A stretch of 64,000 bases of DNA, taken from positions 36,360 to 100,359 of the forward strand of contig NZ_SULJ01000010.1 of assembly GCF_007115105.1 (NCBI RefSeq), given 5' to 3'. The translations under genes and the position numbers were made by a program. The notes beneath the pieces were generated by a model that did no database searches, was not told the DNA's origin, and worked only from the letters and a program-made list of their open reading frames with translations. The stretch's first letter is position 1, and each line of letters starts with the position of its first letter. Below, piece after piece: positions 30,372-38,880 of the stretch. The DNA comes from Clostridium sp. HBUAS56010. Lineage in GTDB: Bacteria > Bacillota > Clostridia > Lachnospirales > Lachnospiraceae.

Positions 30372-31187
30372 TTACTCTCCTTCTTGGATTGCCAGAGGTT
30401 CTCCCTGCCCCATGGATTCCACATCAAAAATAGCATGCAGAAGTTTTCTGGCATAGGGATGGGTTATCTCTCCGATTGTTTTTACATGTTGTATCTCCGC
30501 AACCTTTCCTTTATATAGAAACAAAACATGGCTGCAAAGATAAGTGACAGAGGTCAGATCATGGGTGATGAACAGATAAGTCAGTTCTTTTTGTTTCTGG
30601 ACTTCTTTTAATAAATCCATGATCTGCACCTGGGTATGAGCGTCCAGGGAACTGATCGCTTCGTCAAAAAGAATCACCGACGGATTTACCGCCAGAGCAC
30701 GGGCAATGCAGACACGCTGCAACTGTCCTCCGCTCAGTTCATGAGGAAGCCGCTCCTTGTATTCAGGTAAAAGCCCTACCAGGCTAAGAAGATCATCGGT
30801 CTCGTTTTCCCGGTCAAGGCGGATTCCTTCCCGTCTTTCCCTTGCACGAAGCCCTTCTCCAATTAGCCCCCGCACAGTAAATCTTGGATTGGCAGATGTT
30901 GTGTAATCTTGAAACACCACGCTGATGACAGCCTTTTTCTTACCTTTTCTTCCTTTAAAATGTTGTTCTCCTTCCAGATAAACGGTTCCCCGATCCGGCT
31001 TTAAAAGCCCGCACAACACACGGCCAAGCGTGCTTTTCCCACTGCCGCTTTCTCCCAGAATTCCCAGGCACTCCCCTTTCTTCACATGAAAGGACACATC
31101 GTGTAGAATCTGCTGCCGTTCTGTTCCAAAGATGGTTGCCTGATTCTCCTTCTTAAAACTCACGTCAATATGCTCTGCCCGGATCAT
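30372..31187 (-). CDS. Nickel/peptide-type ABC transporter ATP-binding protein (NikE/OppF-like)
   Basis: A 271-residue ABC ATPase with Walker A (GESGSGKST), Q-loop (VVFQDYTTSANPR), signature (LSGGQLQRVCIARAL), Walker B (VILFDEAISSLD) and switch His (FITHDLTSV). The length matches NikE (about 268). Its start overlaps the stop of the partner ATPase gene by 4 bp. Confidence 0.9.
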   Translation of the reverse strand: MIRAEHIDVSFKKENQATIFGTERQQILHDVSFHVKKGECLGILGESGSGKSTLGRVLCGLLKPDRGTVYLEGEQHFKGRKGKKKAVISVVFQDYTTSANPRFTVRGLIGEGLRARERREGIRLDRENETDDLLSLVGLLPEYKERLPHELSGGQLQRVCIARALAVNPSVILFDEAISSLDAHTQVQIMDLLKEVQKQKELTYLFITHDLTSVTYLCSHVLFLYKGKVAEIQHVKTIGEITHPYARKLLHAIFDVESMGQGEPLAIQEGE

Positions 31188-32014
31188 ACAAGAACCTCCT
31201 CCTTTCCATGAATAGCTTCATGGTATTTCTTCATAACTGCCTTTTTCTTATCCACCAGTAACCGGGTATAGGAATCCTTGGGATTCTCATAAATCTGTTC
31301 AAAGGTTCCTTGATCTGCCGCCTTTCCCTGATTCAACACTAAAACCTGATCCGAGATGGCTGATATTACCCCCAGGTCATGGCTGATAAAAATCATGGCA
31401 GTCCGAAACTCCCTTTTAATCCTCACAAATTCCTTCATAATCTCATACTGGGTAATGGCATCAATGGCTGTTGTCGGCTCATCAGCAATCAAAAGATCTG
31501 GTTCCATGGACATGGCAAGACCAATCATAATTCTTTGAAGCATTCCTCCGCTTAACTGATGTGGATACTTTTTTAAAACCTCTGCCGGAGAATGAATCTT
31601 CATGGACTCTAGCATTTCTAAGGATTTTTTCAGAATCTCCCCCTTTTTCAGCCCCTGATGTTCCCGGTATGTCTCCCCAAGCTGTTCATCAATGCGGGTA
31701 AGAGGATCAAAACAGGTCATAGGATTTTGAAGAATCATCCCAATCTTTCCGCCTCTGATCCGGCGAAGCTGTTCTTTTGACTTGCCTATCAGATTTTCTC
31801 CCTGAAAAACCGCTTCACCTTTTGTCTGAAAATCCGTACCAAGAAGTCCCATTACCCCTTTTAAGCTCATACTCTTCCCGCTTCCGCTTTCTCCCAGAAT
31901 CCCAAGACACTCTCCAGGCATAACCTCAAAATCAATGCCATGAACAATGGGTGTCACCTTCTTTTTCCGGTGGTGTTCCACCTGTAATCCTTTTACTTTT
32001 AAAACTGGTTCCAT
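31184..32014 (-). CDS. Nickel/peptide-type ABC transporter ATP-binding protein (NikD/OppD-like)
   Basis: A 276-residue ABC ATPase with Walker A (GESGSGKSM), Q-loop (MILQNPMTCFDPL), signature (LSGGMLQRIMIGLAM), Walker B (LLIADEPTTAID) and His switch (FISHDLGVI). NikD and OppD lengths are both compatible. Its ATG shares a base with the stop of the upstream permease (TAATG), so translation is coupled. Confidence 0.9.
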   Translation of the reverse strand: MEPVLKVKGLQVEHHRKKKVTPIVHGIDFEVMPGECLGILGESGSGKSMSLKGVMGLLGTDFQTKGEAVFQGENLIGKSKEQLRRIRGGKIGMILQNPMTCFDPLTRIDEQLGETYREHQGLKKGEILKKSLEMLESMKIHSPAEVLKKYPHQLSGGMLQRIMIGLAMSMEPDLLIADEPTTAIDAITQYEIMKEFVRIKREFRTAMIFISHDLGVISAISDQVLVLNQGKAADQGTFEQIYENPKDSYTRLLVDKKKAVMKKYHEAIHGKEEVLV

Positions 32015-32838
32015 TAATCCTGTACCTCCTTTGGATCAAGGGCATCTCTTAACGCATCACCCAAAAGGTTAAATGCAGCCACAAGCACTACAATGGCAAT
32101 ACCAGGTGCAATCATCTGCACCGGATTGGTGGTCATCACGTTCTTTGCTTCATTCAGCATGGCTCCCCATTCGGGAGTCGGAGCCTGTACCCCAAGTCCC
32201 AGGAAAGAAAGGGTAGAGATATTTAAGATTGCCCAGCCAATATCCAGAGTTGCAAGCACTGCCATCTCCGCCGCAACACTGGGAAGTAAATGACGTACCA
32301 TGATAAACCGTTCGCCGCTGCCGATACAACGGGAGAACAAAATGAAATTCTTGTCCCGGTATTTCATTACATTGGTCCGGATCATGCGGGCATACCATGC
32401 CCATTTAATCAGAACATTGGCAAGAATTACATTTCTCACATCAATGCCCAGAAGCGCTACCACTGCAAAGACCATGATCTGGCTGGGAAATGACATCATC
32501 ACATCAACGGCACGCATAATAATTTCATCCACAGGTCCCCGGAAATACCCAGCCAAAAGTCCCATGATACAGCCAAGACCAATGGTGCCTGCCATGGTAA
32601 CAAGGGATAAAAACAGGGTCGGACGAATTCCATAGATCATTCTGGATAGAATACATCTGCCTAACTGGTCCGTGCCAAGAGGATATTTCAGACTGAAACC
32701 TGCAAATTTATTTAAAATATCGTTTTCATAAGGATCATTGGGGGCAAATACCGGCGCAAATATGCCTAAAACCGCCACAAGAACAATCAGGCTCATCATG
32801 ACCACAGCCATCTTATTTTTAAACAGCCGTTTCCACAT
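32014..32838 (-). CDS. Nickel/peptide-type ABC transporter permease (NikC-like)
   Basis: A 274-residue membrane permease (NikC of E. coli is 277) with the 'LGTDQLGRCILSRMIYGIRPTL' motif of the DppC/NikC group and a C-terminal 'WGAMLNEAKNVM' segment. I chose the ATG at 32838, with GGGAGGT 8 bp before it, over an upstream frame that would overlap nikB. It pairs with the product of 32840-33781. Confidence 0.9.
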   Translation of the reverse strand: MWKRLFKNKMAVVMMSLIVLVAVLGIFAPVFAPNDPYENDILNKFAGFSLKYPLGTDQLGRCILSRMIYGIRPTLFLSLVTMAGTIGLGCIMGLLAGYFRGPVDEIIMRAVDVMMSFPSQIMVFAVVALLGIDVRNVILANVLIKWAWYARMIRTNVMKYRDKNFILFSRCIGSGERFIMVRHLLPSVAAEMAVLATLDIGWAILNISTLSFLGLGVQAPTPEWGAMLNEAKNVMTTNPVQMIAPGIAIVVLVAAFNLLGDALRDALDPKEVQD

Positions 32839-32839
32839 A

Positions 32840-33781
32840 TCAAGATACCTCCCTTCGAAGTCTGGGATCTGCAATACACTGAATGATATCAAACAGCAAA
32901 TTAAATACCACAAATAATGTACCAATTAAAAGTACATACGTCTGGATCACAGGATAATCACGATTAAATATGGAAGTAATGCAAAGCTTTCCAAGTCCTG
33001 GCCATGCAAATACATTTTCCACTACAATAGTACCTGCCATAAGCTGGGGGACACTCATTCCGATTGCTACAATACAGGTATGCAGAGAGTTTTTTAAGAT
33101 GTGCTTCACCAGTATGGTCCGCTGTTTTAACCCTCTTGCATTGGCATAAAGCACATAATCCTCTTTCATATTTTCCAGCATGTTGTTGCGGATCAGGCGG
33201 ATATAGGTGGATATGTAGGTTAAAGATACGGTAAATGCCGGCAGAATCAGGTGCTTTACACTGCCGCTTCCGCTGGTGGGAAGAAGATCCCACTTAATGC
33301 TCACCAGCCAGATCAGTAACAGACCGATCCAGTAGGCGGGCATGGCGGTTGTCATAAATACAATTCCCCTCACCACCCGGTCAAACAGGCTGTCTTTATA
33401 TACTGCACACAAAAAGCCAATAGGAAGGCTTAATATAATAACAAATACCAGAGATGCCATGGAAAGAGCAAAGGTTGCCGGCAGGCACCGTGTAATCTCT
33501 CCTAATACGGTTCTTGAGGGATTGGTATAGCTTACTCCAAAATCCAGCCGCAGACAGTCTGCTACCCACCGGACATACCGGATTAAGTAGGGAGCATTTA
33601 ATCCCATCTCTTCCCGAACCTGCTCAATTGCCTCCTGGGTGATAACAGGAGTCTGGCGCACTCTCAATGCCACCTCTGCCGGATCTGACGGAATGAGATT
33701 GATAAATACAAAACACAAAAACGAAATCAGCAGCAGCAGCGGAATGGCTGAGAGCGTTCGTTTTACAATATAAGATTTCAT
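32840..33781 (-). CDS. Nickel/peptide-type ABC transporter permease (NikB-like)
   Basis: A 313-residue permease (NikB of E. coli is 314) starting MKSYIVKRTLSAIPLLLLIS, with the family loop 'DFGVSYTNPSRTVLGEI' and EAA-like 'YANARGLKQRTILVKHILKN'. GGAGG lies 7 bp before the ATG at 33781. A longer in-frame extension to 33952 crosses the intergenic hairpin and lacks a ribosome site. Confidence 0.9.
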   Translation of the reverse strand: MKSYIVKRTLSAIPLLLLISFLCFVFINLIPSDPAEVALRVRQTPVITQEAIEQVREEMGLNAPYLIRYVRWVADCLRLDFGVSYTNPSRTVLGEITRCLPATFALSMASLVFVIILSLPIGFLCAVYKDSLFDRVVRGIVFMTTAMPAYWIGLLLIWLVSIKWDLLPTSGSGSVKHLILPAFTVSLTYISTYIRLIRNNMLENMKEDYVLYANARGLKQRTILVKHILKNSLHTCIVAIGMSVPQLMAGTIVVENVFAWPGLGKLCITSIFNRDYPVIQTYVLLIGTLFVVFNLLFDIIQCIADPRLRREVS

Positions 33782-33840
33782 CTTACTTCCTCCAAAATAA
33801 GCGGAGCAAAGAACTTTTCCCTTTAAATTCATATGAGAAA

Positions 33841-33871
33841 AGAGGGCGAACCAGCCTCTGGTTCCCCCTCT
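33841..33871 (-). other. Intercistronic hairpin between the binding-protein and permease genes
   Basis: AGAGGG-GAACCAG pairs with CTGGTTC-CCCTCT without a strong T-run directly after it. Such hairpins behind binding-protein genes usually protect the upstream mRNA and give partial termination, favouring high binding-protein levels. Confidence 0.6.
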
Positions 33872-33917
33872 GCTGCTTTCCCTTAGGATTTCGGCAAAAG
33901 TCTTTCCTCTTTTGTCA

Positions 33918-35555
33918 TTACTCGAAATACATCTGTCCAAAAGGAACTTCATACTGGGTCTGGGTAAACCCGACTTCCTTTAACTTTAATGTATAGATGG
34001 CTTTATTGCATTCATAAGTCAAGGGAATATATACAGCATCTTCATGAAGTCTGGTAAGTACAAAACTGTAAAGCTCCTGACGCTTCTCCTCATCGGTGGA
34101 AACCAGAATCTCTGTAATTGCCTCATCAATCTCTGCTTTATCCGGCAAGCCCTGCTGTGCCGCATAGTCTCCATATACCGGCTGTCTCATGGCTGACAGG
34201 GAGGACTGTGGGTCATAAGGGGTTCCCCAGCAGATATTAAATACCATATCAAAATGTCCTGCCTTCATGTTATCCCGGTAAGATTGTTCTTCTTCCCCTT
34301 TGATCTCCAGTCCAATCCCCAGCTTACCATATTCTGACTGGAGATACTCTGCAATGGTCTTTTCCGTTACACTGTCACTGTTGTATAAAAGAGAAAGTTT
34401 CATCTCTTTTCCGTCTTTTTCACGAACACCGCTGCTGTTCTTTACCCAGCCGGCTTTTTCCAGAATCTCCTCTGCTTTTGCAGTATCAAATTCATAGGCT
34501 TTTAAACCGATGTTGCTATATGGAACAGAGGTTGCAAACAGAGTATCTGCTGGCGCCTCCAGACCATAAAATACACCGTCTGAAATCGCCTGACGGTTGG
34601 TGGCATGCTGGAGTGCCTGACGGACAGCCGTATCCTTTAAGATCTCATTGGTGGTATTTAATACAATCTGTCTTGTAGAAGTCGGATTTGATAATGCAAC
34701 ACCAAAATCACTGCTTTCCTTGTATTTATTCACTGCATCGGCATCAATCATGTTTTTGCCGAAAATCAAATCAATCTCTCCCTTTTCAAGAGCGAGAATT
34801 CTGGTCTGGTTGTCCGGAATAACCTTTACCGTAATCTTCTTTACCTTCGGTTTTTCTCCCCAGTAATTCTCATTTGCTTCAAAAACTGCATATTCATCGG
34901 TTACAGACTCTTTTAAAATATACTGCCCGGTTCCTATGTATTCACTCACCCCATCCTTGGTGCTTCCATCTTTCATTGCCTTTGGAGAAATCATGGCAAA
35001 TGGTCTGGTCACTCCAAGTTCTGTCAGCATAGGATAATAAGGTTTTGATAACTCGATGACAAAGGTTTCATCGTCGGGTGCGGAAACTCCTACTAAAAGA
35101 TTCATCATCTCAAGCCAGGTATGGCGGTCTTTATTCTCTAAAATCGCATCAAAGTTTGCCTTGATCGCATTCGCATCACAGACCTCTCCATCCGAGAACG
35201 TGACACCTTTCCGGATCTTAAAGGTATAAATCTTTCCATCATCGCTAATGGTCCAGCTCTCAGCCAGACATGGGGCATACCCATCTTCTGTAATTGTGAC
35301 CAGAGTCTCATAAAGCATCTCCTGGGCATACATTTCTCCAGCATACAGGTGTGGGTTTAAATCTCTGATATCCCGGTAATTAACAAATACTAGTTCTTCC
35401 TTTACGGCCTCTTTGGAACCGGCCGCCTGGCTTTCCCCTGCCTGAACCGTTCCTTCTGATGCCCCCTTTGTTCCGTCTGCTGGTTTGGAACATCCGGCTA
35501 ATACAGCCGCACTCAAAAGACCTGCAAGGCAGGTATATAATAACTTTTTCTTCAT
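33918..35555 (-). CDS. NikA-like ABC transporter substrate-binding lipoprotein
   Basis: A 545-residue cluster C binding protein with a lipobox (LAGCSK). The similarity to E. coli NikA that I recall runs along the whole chain: 'LNPHLYAGEMYAQEMLYETLV', 'RHTWLEMMN', 'TRPFAMISP', 'ANENYWGEKP', 'CWGTPYDPQSSLSAMR' and 'AAQQGL'. The aromatic and arginine residues around the NikA site are kept (W of RHTWLE, R of TRPF, W and Y of WGTPY). The position of His416, the direct nickel ligand of E. coli NikA, is Tyr. The ligand is therefore either a chelated metal held differently or another compound. AGGAGGT is 6 bp before the ATG at 35555. Confidence 0.85.
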   Translation of the reverse strand: MKKKLLYTCLAGLLSAAVLAGCSKPADGTKGASEGTVQAGESQAAGSKEAVKEELVFVNYRDIRDLNPHLYAGEMYAQEMLYETLVTITEDGYAPCLAESWTISDDGKIYTFKIRKGVTFSDGEVCDANAIKANFDAILENKDRHTWLEMMNLLVGVSAPDDETFVIELSKPYYPMLTELGVTRPFAMISPKAMKDGSTKDGVSEYIGTGQYILKESVTDEYAVFEANENYWGEKPKVKKITVKVIPDNQTRILALEKGEIDLIFGKNMIDADAVNKYKESSDFGVALSNPTSTRQIVLNTTNEILKDTAVRQALQHATNRQAISDGVFYGLEAPADTLFATSVPYSNIGLKAYEFDTAKAEEILEKAGWVKNSSGVREKDGKEMKLSLLYNSDSVTEKTIAEYLQSEYGKLGIGLEIKGEEEQSYRDNMKAGHFDMVFNICWGTPYDPQSSLSAMRQPVYGDYAAQQGLPDKAEIDEAITEILVSTDEEKRQELYSFVLTRLHEDAVYIPLTYECNKAIYTLKLKEVGFTQTQYEVPFGQMYFE

Positions 35556-35591
35556 AATCGTACCTCCTGATTTTATCACGCTATCTACTAT

Positions 35592-35622
35592 ATCATAGTT
35601 AGTTACAACTTACCAATATCAA
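35592..35622 (-). promoter_or_regulatory. nikA-like promoter with LysR-type operator
   Basis: On the plus strand AGTTAG-TTACAA-CTTACC (35597-35614) is a degenerate copy of the inverted repeat seen twice upstream of lysR. A minus-strand -35 TTGATA (35617-35622) with a -10 TATGAT (35592-35597) has a 19-bp spacer; TTGGTA with TATAGT at 18 bp is an alternative. Either way the operator lies in or next to the spacer. Confidence 0.55.
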
Positions 35623-35637
35623 AACATGGAGGCTTGG

Positions 35638-36564
35638 CTATAACGATTTGTTATACTCTGTTAATCGTTTCTTCAATTCACTGATATAATAACTGGCTTC
35701 CGGGGAAAGCTCTTTTTTCTTCTGCTTCACATATCCAAAGGTCAAAAACCGGTCACAGTCTTTCACTTTTAATGCCTTTATGCCCTGAGCTGCATACTCC
35801 TGTGAAACGAAATCAATACCCATACAACATACATCTGTATGCTTTAACATACTTTGAATCATGTAGTCACTGTTGGTGCACACTGCATTATTTAAATGCT
35901 CTGTGTCCAAAACCCCCACATTGATCCGTTCAATATGATGCTCCATGGCAAAGAAATCTTCGGTCCCCTCTACAAACTTCAATTGTTTTAACTCGTCAAA
36001 CTCCAGATACTCTCTATCATACCAAGGGTGGCTCTCTCCCATATAAATACAGATTCCTCTATCATCAAGGGGATGGTATTCCAATTTCTTATGCCACATG
36101 ATATGGCGAAAACATGGAAGCTGGGCATGTGCCAGATAAACAATTCCAATCTCTGATACATGTTCTGTCACATCGTCTGTTATTTCTTCCACCGTCCCTT
36201 CCCGATATCCAAACTGAATCTCTCTGTCCTGGTATTTATTATAAATTTCCGCCATCAGTCTGGTTAATATGCTGCTCTGATAGCCAGATACACAAAAATG
36301 ATTGCCGGTCTGCTTCTGAACAAGAGCCTGAATCATATTGGAATTTTTCAAAATAGAACGTGCATAGCCATACAGAAGATTCCCCTGCTCCGTAATCTTC
36401 ATTCCCCGGCTGTTTCGTTCAAATAACTGTACTCCCAGTTCCTTTTCCAGATTTGCAATCACCTTGCTCACATTAGGCTGGGAGGTGTATAACTGTTCTG
36501 CTGCCTTATTTAAACTTCCATGGTCAGCTGTTGCCACAAAGTATTCTAACTGTTTGATTTCCAA
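35638..36564 (-). CDS. LysR family transcriptional regulator
   Basis: About 308 residues: N-terminal winged helix 'IKQLEYFVATADHGSLNKAAEQLYTSQPNVSKVI' and a LysR effector domain from about residue 90. I chose the TTG at 36564, which has AAAGGGG 8 bp upstream and gives the family-typical start just before IKQLEYF; the ATG at 36618 has no ribosome site. It lies 82 bp before the NikA-like gene on the same strand. A structured leader ending in a terminator precedes it, and the shared inverted repeats suggest it controls itself, the tandem leaders and the transporter. Confidence 0.88.
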   Translation of the reverse strand: MEIKQLEYFVATADHGSLNKAAEQLYTSQPNVSKVIANLEKELGVQLFERNSRGMKITEQGNLLYGYARSILKNSNMIQALVQKQTGNHFCVSGYQSSILTRLMAEIYNKYQDREIQFGYREGTVEEITDDVTEHVSEIGIVYLAHAQLPCFRHIMWHKKLEYHPLDDRGICIYMGESHPWYDREYLEFDELKQLKFVEGTEDFFAMEHHIERINVGVLDTEHLNNAVCTNSDYMIQSMLKHTDVCCMGIDFVSQEYAAQGIKALKVKDCDRFLTFGYVKQKKKELSPEASYYISELKKRLTEYNKSL

Positions 36565-36620
36565 CTGGAGTTCCCCTTTCTCATTGCAGTATTGGTCCTT
36601 ATATCGTATAAGAATCATGC

Positions 36621-36760
36621 AAAAAAAGCCGATCCTGTCATGCGGTTACAGGAGCGGCTCTTTCGCAGGAGTCATGATCCCTCATGGGTCAAATGAAGGA
36701 TGCGATCAGAGGATTAGTCTGATTAGAATATTCACACGCAGTTAGCTAAAACTAACTGTT
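36621..36760 (-). ncRNA. Structured leader, copy A (lysR-proximal), ending in a terminator
   Basis: Minus-strand RNA of about 137 nt. In order: an AGUUAG/CUAACU hairpin coincident with the operator; a UCAGA/UCUGA hairpin with loop CUAAUCC; an AUCCUUCAU/AUGAGGGAU hairpin with loop UUGACCC; and a terminator AGCCGCUCCUGU/ACAGGAUCGGCU followed by U7. It is nearly identical to copy B 205 bp away. It lies between its promoter and the TTG start of lysR, so it can act as an attenuator. I recognise no known riboswitch class. Confidence 0.65.
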
Positions 36761-36763
36761 AAT

Positions 36764-36792
36764 ATAGTAACACAGCCAAAGAAAAAAATCAA
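36764..36792 (-). promoter_or_regulatory. Promoter of copy A / lysR
   Basis: The minus strand has TTGATT (36787-36792), 17 bp, TACTAT (36764-36769). The operator CAGTTAG-CTAAAA-CTAACTG (36739-36758) begins at the expected transcription start. Confidence 0.6.
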
Positions 36793-36825
36793 GGATTTAT
36801 AGAGAAAAGAATTATCATCTAACGG

Positions 36826-36966
36826 CAAAAAAGCCGATCCTGTCATGCGGTTACAGGAGCGGCTTTTTTGTAGGAGTCATGATCCTTCACGGGTCAATGA
36901 AGGAGAATCTCAGAGGGTTAGTCTGATGTATAGAATATTCACACGTAGTTAGTATCAACTAACTGA
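36826..36966 (-). ncRNA. Structured RNA, copy B (free-standing), ending in a terminator
   Basis: About 139 nt, with the same order of hairpins as copy A: AGUUAG/CUAACU (different 6-nt loop), UCAGA/UCUGA, UCCUUCA/UGAAGGA with loop UUGACCCG, and an identical terminator (36832-36864). Differences between copies sit mainly in loops or keep pairing (a U-G pair in copy A is U-A here). It ends in its own terminator before the copy A promoter and encodes no protein, so it is a candidate small RNA. Confidence 0.6.
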
Positions 36967-36970
36967 CTAT

Positions 36971-36999
36971 ATATTAGCACAGGACAAACTAAAAATCAA
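36971..36999 (-). promoter_or_regulatory. Promoter of copy B
   Basis: The minus strand has TTGATT (36994-36999), 17 bp, TAATAT (36971-36976), the same arrangement as at copy A. The operator AGTTAG-TATCAA-CTAACT (36947-36964) starts at the expected +1. Confidence 0.6.
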
Positions 37000-37035
37000 G
37001 GATTCCTGTTGAAATCATTTCTCATTTACCCGTTA

Positions 37036-37875
37036 TTATCCTTTTAAGCCTGTTGTTGCAATTCCTTCCACAAAATATCTCTGTGCTGCAAAGAAGAGCA
37101 GAATCAGAGGAATCACAGAAACAAGAGCCATTGCCATGACGCTGTTCCACTGAACACTGGACTCTAAATCCAGACTCATACGAAGTGCCAGGGACAGAGG
37201 ATACTTTGCAACGGTATTGATGTAAATGTTAGTATTAAAGAAATCATTCCAGGTCCATAAAAACTGGAACAAACCTGCTGAAAACAATGCCGGTTTTAAC
37301 AGTGGCAAAAGAATCTGCCAGAAACACTGGAATGGTCCGCATCCATCCATATGAGCCGATTCATCAAGATCTCTTGGCAATCCTCTGAAAAACTGTACCA
37401 TCATGAAGATGAAAAACGGATAACAGCCTAGTGCCGCCGGTGCAAAAAAGGTCAGATAAGAATCCAGCCAGCCAAGTTTATTAAATAAGGCATAACGTGG
37501 AATGATGATAATGGCGTTGGGAAGCATCAAAGTAGATAATAAAACCATAAACAACTGTTTATTTCCCGGAAAATCAAACCTGGCAAAGCCATAAGCCACG
37601 ATGGAACAGGAGGCAAGGGTCAGCAGAGTGGTGGGCATAACCAGTTTAAAAGTATTTAAAAAGTAGGTGGTGTAGGTAAAGGTTCCCGAAGTCTTCCAGC
37701 CTTTGATAAAAGCATCCAGACTCCAGCTTTCCGGAAGAAAATTCAGACCTCCGAAGATTTCGCTGTTTGTCTTAAAGCAGGCCAGGAACAGCCACACAAC
37801 AGGAAACAGCATAATGATCCCTACCAAAAATAATCCGATGTAGATCCATATGAGATTGAGCCGTTTTTTCGTCAT
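37036..37875 (-). CDS. Carbohydrate ABC transporter permease (MalG type)
   Basis: A 279-residue permease with six helices and the EAA loop 'ESAHMDGCGPFQCFWQILLPLLKPAL', ending 'FVEGIATTGLKG' as in CUT1 MalG-like proteins. AGGAGG precedes the ATG. Last gene of a three-gene importer operon; the ATPase is not encoded here and is probably a shared MsmK-type protein elsewhere. Confidence 0.9.
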   Translation of the reverse strand: MTKKRLNLIWIYIGLFLVGIIMLFPVVWLFLACFKTNSEIFGGLNFLPESWSLDAFIKGWKTSGTFTYTTYFLNTFKLVMPTTLLTLASCSIVAYGFARFDFPGNKQLFMVLLSTLMLPNAIIIIPRYALFNKLGWLDSYLTFFAPAALGCYPFFIFMMVQFFRGLPRDLDESAHMDGCGPFQCFWQILLPLLKPALFSAGLFQFLWTWNDFFNTNIYINTVAKYPLSLALRMSLDLESSVQWNSVMAMALVSVIPLILLFFAAQRYFVEGIATTGLKG

Positions 37876-37887
37876 GGTTTCCTCCTC

Positions 37888-38805
37888 TTAGTTATCGTAA
37901 TAAACCCATTTTTTTGATGTGGCAAACAAAATCACAGTCATAACCATGATCAGGGCAAACATCATCCAGGATGTGGCACAGGCGTATCCCATTTTATAGA
38001 ACTTGAATGCGTCGGTATACAGCTTCATTCCCAGTACATACGTCGCCTTGTTTGGACCGCCTCCGGTGATAACGAAAGCAGAGGTAAAGTTCTGAAGGGC
38101 TGTAATAAGCTGCATGATGATGTTAAAGAATGCAATGGATGTAATCATTGGCAAAGTAATCTTAAAGAATATCCGAAACCTGGAGGCCCCGTCAATTCTT
38201 GCTGCCTCATATAAAGACTGAGGTACCTGCTTTAACGCAGATAAGAATAATACCATGGAAGAGCCGAACTGCCAGATCTCTAACAGGCAGATGGTTATAA
38301 TTGCGGTATCGGGATCACCCAGCCACTGGACGGAGGGGAGATGAAGAACATTTAAAATGCTGTTGATGAATCCGTCACTCATGAACAGAACCTTCCATAA
38401 AATGGACACTGCCACACTGCCGCTTAACAGAGACGGAATGTAGTAAATGGTACGGGTAAGGTTTATTCCCTTAATATCCCGGTTTAAAATCAGTGCGATG
38501 ACCAGAGCAAGAACCACTTTGCCCGGTACGGTCACAAAGGTATATACTAATGTTACTGACACGGAATTCCAAAACTCTTTATCCTTTGTAATCAGCCTTA
38601 CATAATTAGAGATTCCAACAAACTGGGGTGCATGAAATAAATCATAGTTGGTAAATGAATAGAAAAAGGAACTGACAAACGGATAAAGCTGAAAAATTAA
38701 AAATCCGGCAATCCAGATACACACATATGAAAATCCAATTTTATTTCGTTTGGTCCATCCGCCATGATTTGCCTTTTTCTTTACGACTGCTGCTGTTTTT
38801 GCCAC
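37888..38805 (-). CDS. Carbohydrate ABC transporter permease (MalF type)
   Basis: A 305-residue CUT1 permease with the EAA motif 'EAARIDGASRFRIFFKITLPMITSI' and the start 'KIGFSYVCIWIAGFLIFQLYPF'. Translation probably begins at GTG 38805 behind AGGAGG. It pairs with the MalG-type protein 12 bp downstream. Confidence 0.9.
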   Translation of the reverse strand: MAKTAAVVKKKANHGGWTKRNKIGFSYVCIWIAGFLIFQLYPFVSSFFYSFTNYDLFHAPQFVGISNYVRLITKDKEFWNSVSVTLVYTFVTVPGKVVLALVIALILNRDIKGINLTRTIYYIPSLLSGSVAVSILWKVLFMSDGFINSILNVLHLPSVQWLGDPDTAIITICLLEIWQFGSSMVLFLSALKQVPQSLYEAARIDGASRFRIFFKITLPMITSIAFFNIIMQLITALQNFTSAFVITGGGPNKATYVLGMKLYTDAFKFYKMGYACATSWMMFALIMVMTVILFATSKKWVYYDN

Positions 38806-38838
38806 AGGTATATCCTCCTCTCGTAAAAGCGGACAACA

Positions 38839-38867
38839 GGCAGCCCTTCCCTTCTGGTAAGGCTGCC
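38839..38867 (-). other. Intercistronic hairpin behind the sugar-binding protein gene
   Basis: GGCAGCC (38839-38845) pairs with GGCTGCC (38861-38867) between the binding protein stop and the first permease. There is no T-run, so an mRNA-stabilising or partial-termination role is likely. Confidence 0.55.
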
Positions 38868-38880
38868 CATCCCCTTATCC

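Noticed and set aside
33781-33952. Longer N-terminus for the NikB-like permease
   Set aside because: The extension covers the intercistronic hairpin and the end of the binding-protein gene and has no ribosome site.
36621-36966. Tandem glycine riboswitch or NiCo riboswitch
   Set aside because: Tandem copies and a possible nickel transporter nearby suggested these, but the conserved core sequences of those classes that I remember are not present.
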